64,000 bases of DNA from positions 248,001 to 312,000 of the forward strand of contig NZ_JABBGK010000003.1 in assembly GCF_012927355.1 (NCBI RefSeq), in the 5' to 3' direction. The notes beneath the pieces were generated by a model, which saw only the letters and a list, made by a program, of their open reading frames with translations, was not told the DNA's origin and did not search any database. Position 1 is the first letter of the stretch, and every line of letters begins with the position of its first letter. The translations under genes were made by a program, and so were the position numbers. Shown one piece after another: positions 26,055 through 33,847 of this stretch. Origin of the DNA: Rhizobium terricola. Its GTDB lineage: Bacteria; Pseudomonadota; Alphaproteobacteria; Rhizobiales; Rhizobiaceae.

Positions 26055-27104
26055 TTATCCAAGCCTCGGTACGGCATGTCTGGCAAGATGTCGAACCAGA
26101 AGCAACCCCAATCCCGCAAGGGCACCAAACAACAGTGCCACGACGGTGAACATCATGCGTCTGGGTCCGACCGCATATTCGGGGGCGTAGATCGGCGTGG
26201 CAAACTTTGCGGCTTCTGTTGCGGGCGGCAACAGATCGCGCTCCAGCTCGCTGATACGAGCCCTCAATGTTCTCGATTTTTTTTCCTGATCCTTTAGCAG
26301 GACGCCCTTCTTGTCGCTTTGATATACTTCGCTGTCAAAGTCGAGCGATATGTCCTCCTGCGAGGATTGAAGCAAGTTCAGTCTCTTGCCGAGATCCTGA
26401 ATGCTGGATTCAAGGCTTCGAATGTCTGCTTTCTTCGACAGAACCACGGATAGAAGCATTGAAGATTCCAGCGAGTGGTCATCATCTTGAGTGAGACGTG
26501 CAGCCGCGGCCTCGAGCCGGCCCAGGACAGTTTTCGCGTCGGCGAGCTCTTGTTCGGCCAACTCAAGCCCGTTTTGAGTCAGCTCAAGCTCGTTTCGTTG
26601 CTTGATGTCAGTGTAGGCCAATAGTTTCTTTGATGCCTTCAGATCGTCTTCGACGCTTTTCGAACGCGCGGCCATCAATTCGGCCTGGTTCTCATTGACG
26701 TCGCTCAGCACGGCCTGAAGGCAATCTCGCGACAGTTGCGAACTTCCGGACCGGTAGGAAACAGAAATGAATACCGATTGCCTGGATATGCTTGCGTTGA
26801 TTGCGTCGCTCAGCTGTTTCCCGTCCGCCGAGCCGCACGCCTCAAGTGTCTTCGCGGTGAAGAAGGTGGGCGAGCGCATCTTTTCTACCAGGACGTTGAT
26901 ATCCTCCAGCGGAACGTCTGAGACCTGAGCGGGGCGTATCAGGCCTGTCGCGGAGAACTGGTCCGGCATGCGATAGCTGAGGCCAGCACCGATGATGCCT
27001 CCCAGCGCGGCGGCAAGCGCAAACGTCTTCCAGCCTTCCTTGATAAAGCGATAGACGTCAACAAGGCTGATTTCGCCATCGGAATCGTAGCTGCGTTCGT
27101 TCAT
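26055..27104 (-). CDS. Wzz-type chain-length determinant / polysaccharide co-polymerase
   Basis: 349-residue inner-membrane protein with the two-TM topology of polysaccharide co-polymerases: TM1 about residues 27-46 (TFALAAALGGIIGAGLSY), a long periplasmic part rich in coiled coil (about 130-290), and TM2 about 318-340 (MFTVVALLFGALAGLGLLLV) preceded by Pro/Tyr-containing PIYAPEYAVGPRR. No C-terminal tyrosine-kinase domain is present. It would set glycan chain length together with Wzy. ATG 27104. It stands alone between two gaps, 265 nt from the VOC gene. Confidence 0.85.
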   Translation of the reverse strand: MNERSYDSDGEISLVDVYRFIKEGWKTFALAAALGGIIGAGLSYRMPDQFSATGLIRPAQVSDVPLEDINVLVEKMRSPTFFTAKTLEACGSADGKQLSDAINASISRQSVFISVSYRSGSSQLSRDCLQAVLSDVNENQAELMAARSKSVEDDLKASKKLLAYTDIKQRNELELTQNGLELAEQELADAKTVLGRLEAAAARLTQDDDHSLESSMLLSVVLSKKADIRSLESSIQDLGKRLNLLQSSQEDISLDFDSEVYQSDKKGVLLKDQEKKSRTLRARISELERDLLPPATEAAKFATPIYAPEYAVGPRRMMFTVVALLFGALAGLGLLLVRHLARHAVPRLG

Positions 27105-27369
27105 GTGTTCTTCCAGATATAGATTTTCACGATGCCGTGTCGCCTAGATACGCCGTGGTGCCTCTTGAGCAGAGCGACAGGGCTTTTCGTTACAGCCTGG
27201 AAAGGCGGCATGCTATCCTTTTTCGAGGTACGCGAGACGTTGCGCCTTCGAGACAGGGGCAATTCAGCGAAAGAGCCTGCCTGCCGCGTTTGATAGTCCG
27301 GCCCGAATGTTAATGCATGCGGGGCCCGATCGCCACCACAGAGTTGGCGTTTCGACGTGCTGGGGCCGA

Positions 27370-27879
27370 TCAGCTGTTCAGGCCCCATATGGCCGTAGCC
27401 TCCCCTAAGGGGTCGACAGCGTGCTTTCCGATGCGCCGTTTTGTCATCAACTCTACCACCAGGCCTACCCTTGTCAGAGCAAAAGCGATCTCCCGGTCAA
27501 AGACGGCGCCATAGCTGGGTTCCGCCACAACCTGGGCGCCGCCTGCGACAAGATCGTTCAGGTCACTCGCCAAATCGTCAGTGAACAAGCAGATATGATC
27601 CAGCCCTCCCCCGCGCGCCAGACGGTTTGCCACCGGGCTGTCGGTTGCGTCCAACGGTGCCACCAGTTCGATTGGCGCCGCGCCCCGAAACAACAGGAGC
27701 GCACAGCTCACCTTCTGAATCGGGTCAATCGCAGGCGGCACGAGGATCTCCGCGCCGAGCTTCGTCCATGCCTTAATGGATCGCTCCATGTTGGGAACCA
27801 CATATCCGAGATGGAACAGCTTGCGAGGATCGTATCCCAGGTCAGGATCATCAGGGATCATGGGGCTATCGCCAGTCAT
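27370..27879 (-). CDS. VOC-family (glyoxalase/methylmalonyl-CoA epimerase-like) protein
   Basis: 169-residue protein with two beta-alpha-beta3 modules of the vicinal-oxygen-chelate fold: KLFHLGYVVPNMERSIKAW (residues about 20-38, His as metal ligand), HICLFTDDLASDLNDL (second module, His near 95) and a C-terminal VVELMTK (Glu ligand). VOC proteins bind a metal and act on acyl-CoA, hydroxyacid or glyoxal-type substrates. It overlaps the FkbH gene end by 14 nt (ATG 27879; the alternative ATG 27861 leaves a 4-nt gap), so it probably works on or near the ACP-bound acyl group of that unit. Exact role unknown. Confidence 0.75.
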   Translation of the reverse strand: MTGDSPMIPDDPDLGYDPRKLFHLGYVVPNMERSIKAWTKLGAEILVPPAIDPIQKVSCALLLFRGAAPIELVAPLDATDSPVANRLARGGGLDHICLFTDDLASDLNDLVAGGAQVVAEPSYGAVFDREIAFALTRVGLVVELMTKRRIGKHAVDPLGEATAIWGLNS

Positions 27880-29644
27880 CGCGAATATCCGGCTTCACGA
27901 CCTGAATGTATTCCGGGACGGCAAGCTCGTCGGTGCTTCTGTCAAATGTCGAGCGACCGCTGTCGGTCTCGCGCAATTCGAAACCGTGTCGGAGGAAGAG
28001 GTCGGCTACCATCCCGTTCTTCTTGGTCGCAATGATCTCGCCGACCGCACGCTTCGAACCCTTCCGTCGCGCCAACTCGATGCCGAAGCTGATGATTGCG
28101 GATTCAATCCCACGTGCCAGGACACGACAGGACATCAGCAACGTGTCAAATTCGGAACGGCCATCAAAGTGCTTGAGTATTGCGACGCCGACGATCCCGT
28201 ATTCGCCGAACCGATCTTCGACGCTGACGCAGAACAGGTCGGTCGTCGGATCCTTGAGATATGCCGTGATCTCCTGCGCCGTATAGCGCCTCGATGTCGC
28301 GTTGAACTGGTTGGTCTTGTTGACCAACTGGGTGACCCTCGCGATGTCGCTCTCATCCGGAACTATGATCGTCACCTTGAGGTCAAGGCTCGCGAGATAT
28401 TGTTCCGGCGCAAGTTGTTGCGCCAGTTCGTTGCGGGCTGCTTCGTGCCGGACCATGGCCACGCGCTGCAAGTCTTCGCTGGTGATCTCAAGCCTGTCGA
28501 ACAGTCGGGACGCGGCCTTCAGCAGGGTCGGGATATCCGTGGCATCCTCCGGGACGGTCAGGCACGTGACGCCCGGCGCGTTCGTGCCGACTTCATCGAT
28601 CTCGAACGGATTGTCGTCAATGAAAACCAGGGAATCCAGGCCGATGTTCAGGTCCTTGGCGATTTCCGCGAGATTCTTGGACTTTGGCTCCCAATTCACT
28701 CTCCAGGAGGAGATGTCATCTCTCTTCAAAATCATGCCGCTGTGACGCTCGAAGATCTCGTCGACGTCAGCGGGGTTGTTCTTGCTGCAAACGGCGAGGA
28801 AGATCCCGGAATCGCGCATCTTCTTGAGTTGCCGCTGAAACTCGCGATAAGGCCTGCCGGGGAAATCATCCGACAGCGAGATGCCGTCGAGGCCGTCTTC
28901 GCCGATGATCCCGCCCCACAGTGTGTTGTCGCAATCGACAACAATACATTTCTTCGGCTCGCGCTTCCTTGCGGCATGGATGCGCAACAGCCTGTCCGCG
29001 ATCCGCAGCTGAAATCTTGGGGAATACGGCTGACGATAAAGCATTTCGTCGCGAGGGCTAAGGCTCTGGGCTTCCCCCAATCGCGAAATTTCTTCTTCAA
29101 GATCGACGGTGTAGATGCCGGAGCTCGAGCTTGCCAGATCATGGATCCTGGTCAGCGTCTCATACCATACGCCCATCAGGGCCGATGGTTTGGAGAAGGT
29201 TGAAATCCCCTCGGTAAACCCTCTCGGCTTTGGGGGGAGGGAAAGCACGATCATGCCCTGATACTGTTCCCTGAGAAGAGTGACGGCGCGCAGCAGCACG
29301 TCCGTCGCCTCGCGTGTCGTCCGGGGATCGTCCGTGTTCGAGAGATCCTCCAGCCGGAACAAGATGACAATGGCTTCCGGCTCGGGGGTCCCGAAAGCAT
29401 CGCGATGGTTCAGGCAGATCTGGGTGACCTGATTGTAGTCGGCGACGCTGACCCGAGGATTGGCGTGACCGGCCTCCAGCAGCAAGGCGCCAAAGAAGTC
29501 GGCGATCCCGCGATCCGTGAACGTGGAAGAGAAGGCAACGAAGACGTCGTTATCGTTCTCCTGCGTTTCCTCGTAGGTGTAGCTGCGCCAGAGTTTGGAA
29601 AGGCTGCGAATTCGATCCTTGTCGGGATCTACGTGGCTGCCCAT
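27866..29644 (-). CDS. FkbH-like HAD-superfamily IIIC protein (acyl-ACP loading)
   Basis: 592-residue FkbH-like protein. The N-terminal part (about 35-220) is an SGNH-like domain. The central HAD domain has VVDCDNTLWGG (catalytic Asp pair, near 236-245), VCSKNNPADV (motif II region) and VFIDDNPFE (motif III, near 340). The C-terminal GNAT-like/acyltransferase part includes VNKTNQFNATSRRY and FGEYGIVGVAIL. Known relatives dephosphorylate 1,3-bisphosphoglycerate and load the D-glyceryl group on an acyl carrier protein. The ACP gene is directly upstream: its TGA and this ATG share a base (TGATG). The start is ATG 29644. Being inside a glycan locus and not a polyketide cluster is unusual. Confidence 0.88.
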   Translation of the reverse strand: MGSHVDPDKDRIRSLSKLWRSYTYEETQENDNDVFVAFSSTFTDRGIADFFGALLLEAGHANPRVSVADYNQVTQICLNHRDAFGTPEPEAIVILFRLEDLSNTDDPRTTREATDVLLRAVTLLREQYQGMIVLSLPPKPRGFTEGISTFSKPSALMGVWYETLTRIHDLASSSSGIYTVDLEEEISRLGEAQSLSPRDEMLYRQPYSPRFQLRIADRLLRIHAARKREPKKCIVVDCDNTLWGGIIGEDGLDGISLSDDFPGRPYREFQRQLKKMRDSGIFLAVCSKNNPADVDEIFERHSGMILKRDDISSWRVNWEPKSKNLAEIAKDLNIGLDSLVFIDDNPFEIDEVGTNAPGVTCLTVPEDATDIPTLLKAASRLFDRLEITSEDLQRVAMVRHEAARNELAQQLAPEQYLASLDLKVTIIVPDESDIARVTQLVNKTNQFNATSRRYTAQEITAYLKDPTTDLFCVSVEDRFGEYGIVGVAILKHFDGRSEFDTLLMSCRVLARGIESAIISFGIELARRKGSKRAVGEIIATKKNGMVADLFLRHGFELRETDSGRSTFDRSTDELAVPEYIQVVKPDIRDDWR

Positions 29645-29877
29645 CAAAAGGTCACGCCCTTTGCAGCGAGCACTTCGCGGGCGATGCCGATCGTCCGCAT
29701 CTTCATAACTTCCTTGCCCGAGAGCGTGACGTCGAATTCGCTTTCGATCGCGGCCACCAGACGCATCGCTGCAAGGCTGTCCCAGCTTTCTACCGTGTCG
29801 GGGTTGCTGCCGTCCGAAAGTTCGGAAGGGTCAACGCCCAATTCTTCGGCAAATAGCGCAATCAGTTTATCGGACAT
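29644..29877 (-). CDS. Acyl carrier protein
   Basis: 77-residue acidic four-helix carrier protein. The phosphopantetheine attachment site is Ser34 in SWDSLAAMRL, and the C-terminal half (AIESEFDVTLSGKEVMKMRT) has the recognition helix of ACPs. It is dedicated to its operon: it precedes the FkbH-like gene with a one-base TGATG overlap, so the two are translated together. It probably carries a glyceryl or related C3 acyl thioester for transfer to the polysaccharide. It diverges from the methyltransferase gene across a 92-nt spacer. Confidence 0.93.
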   Translation of the reverse strand: MSDKLIALFAEELGVDPSELSDGSNPDTVESWDSLAAMRLVAAIESEFDVTLSGKEVMKMRTIGIAREVLAAKGVTF

Positions 29878-29969
29878 CGGCCTTCAGCTCTCTGCAGGTT
29901 TTGTTGCGGTGTTGTTGGTGTTCGTCTATACACGCCGCATCTGAGCGCATCAAGAAGGGGCGTTGCGCA
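29878..29969. promoter_or_regulatory. Divergent promoter region between the ACP and methyltransferase genes
   Basis: 92-nt spacer, markedly richer in G/T runs than the genes around it, from which the leftward ACP-FkbH-VOC unit and the rightward methyltransferase-MBOAT-SGNH unit must both start. This suggests joint regulation of the two halves of one decoration module. No exact promoter boxes are claimed. Confidence 0.4.
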
Positions 29970-30881
29970 GTGTTTTCTGAGAAGTACGACTACCTGAACA
30001 AGGTCCTGAAAATTCAACTTGATGCGTTTCCGGACCACGAGAAGTTTTTGGACCGCAGGCTTAAGGCCGTGAGCAGCGACGACCTAGAGACGCTGAACGA
30101 TCTCGCAGGCCATGTCATCAAGCTGACCGGAGCGGAGTTGTCGACCTACGCTGCCGACTATGCGTGGCTCTGCAGGGAGCAGCTGGACGAGGAGCTTTTC
30201 TTTCGTCGGAACGGCCGATATCGACTGAGCACGTTCGCGGAAGCGTATGAACTTGTCTACAGTAACAAGGAATACATGACCCGCTACATGAACGGGTTGC
30301 TGATGACCCAGTTGTGGTGGTCGAATCACACCGGGGTCATGGACTATTACCGTACGGAGTTTTTGGCGCGTAATCCGGAAGGATACAGGCACCTCGAAAT
30401 CGGCCCGGGCCACGGCCTCTTCCTTTATTTCGCCGCTGCGGACAAGCGAGCCGGTGCCGTAACCGGTTGGGATATCTCCGAGGCTTCAATTGAACTTACT
30501 CGCGAAGCGCTCGCCAAGCTGGGGCTCGAGGCGCTGCCAAGTCTCGAGTTGCAGGACTTCTTCGATGCCCCGCAGGCGAAGTTCGACAGTGTCGTCTTCA
30601 GTGAAGTTCTGGAGCACATGGAGAAGCCCCTCGAAGCGCTGCGTGTGATCCAGCCGCTGCTTTCGGAGGAGGGCAGGCTGTTTCTCAATATGCCGATCAA
30701 CAGTCCTGCACCCGACCACCTGTTCAATGCCGACAGTCCTGATGCATTGAAGGCGTTCGTTGAAAGCGCGGGATTCAGGATCGAAAGCTGCGCCTATCTG
30801 CCGGCAACCAACCAGACGCTCGAGATGTCGCTCAAGAAGAAGATGACGGTATCCTGTGTGTTTATCGCACGGCCGGCGTAA
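29970..30881 (+). CDS. SAM-dependent methyltransferase
   Basis: About 303-residue class I methyltransferase. Motif I is HLEIGPGHGLFLYF (near 142-155), the post-I acidic residue is in VTGWDISEASIEL, and motif IV is FDSVVFSEVLEHMEKP, of the UbiG/Methyltransf_11-23 type; an N-terminal helical region of about 130 residues is extra. The start is taken as GTG 29970 (then FSEKYDYLNK) because AAGGGG lies 9 nt upstream; a longer frame to 29901 begins with a Cys-rich, implausible sequence. It probably O-methylates a sugar or the acyl group made by the FkbH/ACP pair (inference). Confidence 0.8.
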   Translation: MFSEKYDYLNKVLKIQLDAFPDHEKFLDRRLKAVSSDDLETLNDLAGHVIKLTGAELSTYAADYAWLCREQLDEELFFRRNGRYRLSTFAEAYELVYSNKEYMTRYMNGLLMTQLWWSNHTGVMDYYRTEFLARNPEGYRHLEIGPGHGLFLYFAAADKRAGAVTGWDISEASIELTREALAKLGLEALPSLELQDFFDAPQAKFDSVVFSEVLEHMEKPLEALRVIQPLLSEEGRLFLNMPINSPAPDHLFNADSPDALKAFVESAGFRIESCAYLPATNQTLEMSLKKKMTVSCVFIARPA

Positions 30882-30905
30882 GGCGTTGCACGGTAACAGT
30901 TTCCG

Positions 30906-32309
30906 ATGGCGCTGAGTGATCCCCGCTACCTCCTCTTCATAGCGGCCGCCACGTTATGTCTGGCGTTCGTGGCTGCGGGCCGCAGGCGTGAACTCTGTCT
31001 GCTCGCATTCAGTTGCTTTTTTCTCCTGCTCCTTGAAGCCCGGTGGTACATCCCGTTCTTCGTGGCCGGATGCGCGTATCTTGGCGGTCTTGCCCTCTCC
31101 CGCATTGAAGACGGCCGGTTTCGCGACATGGGATTTGTCGCGTTGCTCGGCGTGCTCTTCTTCCCGCTTGCTTTCTACAAGTATCTGCCCTCGCTGCATT
31201 TTGCCGTTGAACTCGGCAGCGGCTTCGATCTGATCCTTCCGATCGGTATCTCGTTCTACACATTTACCGCCGCAGGCTACCTGATCGACGTCTATGTCGA
31301 GAAGATCGAGGCGGAACGCAGGTTGCTGACATTCTTCAACTTTATCCTCTTCTTCCCGAATTTTTCCGTTGGGCCGATCGAGCGGGCTGAACACCTGATC
31401 CCTCAGATGAGCCGCGTTGGAGGTTTCGATTACCGTCGAACGGTCAGCGCAATGCAGCTCATCCTGCTCGGTTACTTCTACAAGGTGGTGATTGCCGACA
31501 CGCTTGCCCCGTACGTCGATCGCGTCTATGCGAGCCATCAGACCCACAGTGCGGAGGACCTGTTTCTTGCCACGGTCTATTTCGCTTTTCAGGTGTATGC
31601 GGATTTCGCTGGCTACTCACTGATTGCCATCGGAAGCGCCCGACTGCTCGGCATCGATCTGATCCCGAACTTCCGGCAACCTTACCTCAGCACCACCGTG
31701 GCGGAGTTCTGGCGCCGCTGGCACATCAGTCTTTCCAGCTGGTTCAGGGACTATGTATTCACGCCGATACATTTTCGGTTTCGCAAGCGTGGCCGCGTGG
31801 GAATGGCGATTGCCCTGTTGACCTCGTTCACGTTGGTCGGTCTATGGCACGGCGGCGGCGTTCAGTTCCTCGTTTTCGGCTTGATTCACGGGACGCTGGT
31901 CGTGTCGTCGTCGCTGAGCCTTGAAGCGCGCAATCGCTTCTGGGCGAAATACCATATTCCAGACCAAATACTCGTGCTGGGCCGGACGATCATCACGTTC
32001 CTGATTGTTTGCAGTACCTTGGTGCTGTTCCGTGCTGCCAGCATGAGCGACGCGATCAGCATCTATGAGCGGGTCCTCGATTTCGGTTCGGGTCAAAGAA
32101 CGCTTCCGCTTGGCTTGCCTCTCCTGGCGATATCGGCGTCGCTGGCCTGTGACGTGTTCGCCTACAAGAGACTGTCAATCTACGCCATGTCGGCGGGCCT
32201 CAGGTGGGCCACATATTACGCAGCAATCGCGATTATTCTCGGCGCGACCGTGGTGCACCTGTCCGAAGGAAGTTCCTATGCGCAGCAATTCATCTACTTC
32301 AAGTTCTGA
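30906..32309 (+). CDS. MBOAT-family O-acyltransferase (AlgI-like)
   Basis: 467-residue polytopic membrane protein of the MBOAT family, with about 10-11 hydrophobic segments. Family marks are PIGISFYTFTAAGYLIDVY (residues 112-130), PNFSVGPIERA, EFWRRWHISLSSWFRDYVF (267-285, including the conserved His273) and the catalytic His315 in GLWHGGG. AlgI/PatA/DltB-type MBOATs pass an acyl group across the inner membrane, usually acetyl from acetyl-CoA or an aminoacyl from a carrier protein (DltB). The next gene, an SGNH-like partner, overlaps it by 32 nt, as in alginate and peptidoglycan O-acylation systems. The ACP encoded 1 kb away makes a DltC/DltB-like ACP donor conceivable. Confidence 0.9.
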   Translation: MALSDPRYLLFIAAATLCLAFVAAGRRRELCLLAFSCFFLLLLEARWYIPFFVAGCAYLGGLALSRIEDGRFRDMGFVALLGVLFFPLAFYKYLPSLHFAVELGSGFDLILPIGISFYTFTAAGYLIDVYVEKIEAERRLLTFFNFILFFPNFSVGPIERAEHLIPQMSRVGGFDYRRTVSAMQLILLGYFYKVVIADTLAPYVDRVYASHQTHSAEDLFLATVYFAFQVYADFAGYSLIAIGSARLLGIDLIPNFRQPYLSTTVAEFWRRWHISLSSWFRDYVFTPIHFRFRKRGRVGMAIALLTSFTLVGLWHGGGVQFLVFGLIHGTLVVSSSLSLEARNRFWAKYHIPDQILVLGRTIITFLIVCSTLVLFRAASMSDAISIYERVLDFGSGQRTLPLGLPLLAISASLACDVFAYKRLSIYAMSAGLRWATYYAAIAIILGATVVHLSEGSSYAQQFIYFKF

Positions 32310-33444
32310 AGCCTTGGTTTCTGCCGGTCCCGGAGCATCAGATTTCTTTGCGCGCGTTCGGACGTTTCTCCTCCCGTTCCTCATTCTGCCTGTGCTGGCA
32401 GTTCCCTTTCTGCTGAGCGGAGAACTGGTGCCGGTTTCCGTCGTCGCCTGGGCTCAATCCCGTGGTGTGCCGCTGCTGTTTCTCCAGAAATATTCCGACC
32501 ACAATTTCGCACTGAAGGTTGCATCCGCCAACATGCGCAAGGCCGAGGTCATTGTTCTCGGCAGCTCACGCACGAATCAATGGCGCAGCAGACAATTCGC
32601 GCCATACACGTTCTATAACGCCGGAAACACCGCTGCGCGCCTAGGCGATATAGCGCAGTTTCTCGCGAAACTGGAATACAATCCGAAGGTCATCATCTTC
32701 TCGCTCGACTACTTCATGTTCAGTGACTCGTGGTCTCCTGAATCCGACAGGATGGCCAAAGGAGACATCGAGTATCCCCATGAAGCTGCCTATATCCTGA
32801 CGCAGTTGGCGCAGTCCTACGTGAATGGTTCTGCGCGGCTGTCGGTTTGGCCGAAAGAGCCGAACTATTCGCAATGGGCAGTTGGCCTGTCGGCCCAAAA
32901 CGGCGTCGGTTTTCGGCTGGATGGATCTTATCAGTACGGGACCATCTATCGCGGCATGAAGGCGGGCGTCGCAACGCCGGATGATGCACTACAGAGAATC
33001 GAAAAGGGCGTCGCGCCTTTCATCAAGTCCGCCAAGCCGGACGCCGCGGAACTTTCGGCTTTTCGCGAGCTTGTGAATGCCGCCAGGAAAAGAGGGATTG
33101 CGCTCGTCGGCGTGACGACTTCCTACAATCCCGTTGTTGTAGATGCGATCGAAAGATCTGCCGACCACGGGCTTTGGCGGCTCTTCCGGTCCGCCGCGTT
33201 CCGGTCGTCGCTGGAAAGCCTAGGCGTGATCACATTCGATTTTACGGACATAGGATCCTATGATGGCCGTGCAGCCGAGTTCATCGACGCGTTCCATCCG
33301 AGTGAGCCGTCTCTCAGTCGGCAGCTTCTGGCGATGATGAAACGACCGGAAATGAAGGCGCTGCTCCCCGAAATCAGGACGGGCGAAATTGCCGCCGCTC
33401 TGGAACAGGCGTCGGAGTTTGAAGTCTACAGAAACAGCTTCTAG
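32278..33444 (+). CDS. SGNH-like (AlgX/AlgJ/DltD-type) membrane-anchored acyltransferase partner
   Basis: 388-residue protein with one N-terminal TM segment (about residues 30-50) and a periplasmic SGNH-hydrolase-like domain. The block-I serine is in VLGSSRTNQW (Ser96/Ser97), and the Asp-x2-His dyad is Asp337/His340 in IDAFHP, so the full catalytic set is there. It would take the acyl group exported by the MBOAT protein and place it on the glycan. The start is ATG 32278 with a perfect GAAGGAAG site inside the end of the MBOAT gene; the frame is open further upstream but lies wholly within that gene. Confidence 0.8.
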   Translation: MRSNSSTSSSEALVSAGPGASDFFARVRTFLLPFLILPVLAVPFLLSGELVPVSVVAWAQSRGVPLLFLQKYSDHNFALKVASANMRKAEVIVLGSSRTNQWRSRQFAPYTFYNAGNTAARLGDIAQFLAKLEYNPKVIIFSLDYFMFSDSWSPESDRMAKGDIEYPHEAAYILTQLAQSYVNGSARLSVWPKEPNYSQWAVGLSAQNGVGFRLDGSYQYGTIYRGMKAGVATPDDALQRIEKGVAPFIKSAKPDAAELSAFRELVNAARKRGIALVGVTTSYNPVVVDAIERSADHGLWRLFRSAAFRSSLESLGVITFDFTDIGSYDGRAAEFIDAFHPSEPSLSRQLLAMMKRPEMKALLPEIRTGEIAAALEQASEFEVYRNSF

Positions 33445-33847
33445 TTGATTTTTCGGGATTGGAGCGTCGTCCGGAAACGCTGACCCGATTGGTAGTCCCG
33501 GGCTGGCCATCGTGAACGACTGCGGGCGGAGTTCCTGAAACTCTCTCGCTAAAGCCTTGTGCGGATGAATCGGTTTACATTGAACCCTCTGCAAGGCGGA
33601 AAGCGATCACGTCATGAATCGAACGCTTTCACCAGTCAGGTTCCTGCGGTTACACGAGGCTTGGCCTGTTGCGTCGACATCTCCCGGCATATCACACCGG
33701 CGTCGATCCAGATGCCACGGGCGTCAACTGCGTTGTCACGGTGCGGGTCTTGCAATGCCCGGCTCGCAGTGTAAGGGGTAACCGAAACGGTCGGGCGCGT
33801 CGGAACTCGCAGTTTGTATTGGTGTCTTGAATGTCGAAGCCAGCACG
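33445..33847. other. 403-nt gap upstream of the dehydratase gene
   Basis: No convincing gene: a 71-codon frame (33559-33774) has no ribosome-binding site or recognisable sequence. The final 60 nt before the dehydratase start are relatively A+T-rich and probably hold its promoter. No terminator-like hairpin with a T-tract is visible after the SGNH gene. Confidence 0.4.

Noticed and set aside
25856-26128. 90-codon minus-strand frame at the end of wzz
   Set aside because: Overlaps the real wzz 3' end in another frame, with no ribosome-binding site or recognisable sequence.
33559-33774. 71-codon frame in the gap before the dehydratase
   Set aside because: No ribosome-binding site, no hydrophobic or domain pattern, mixed rare codons.
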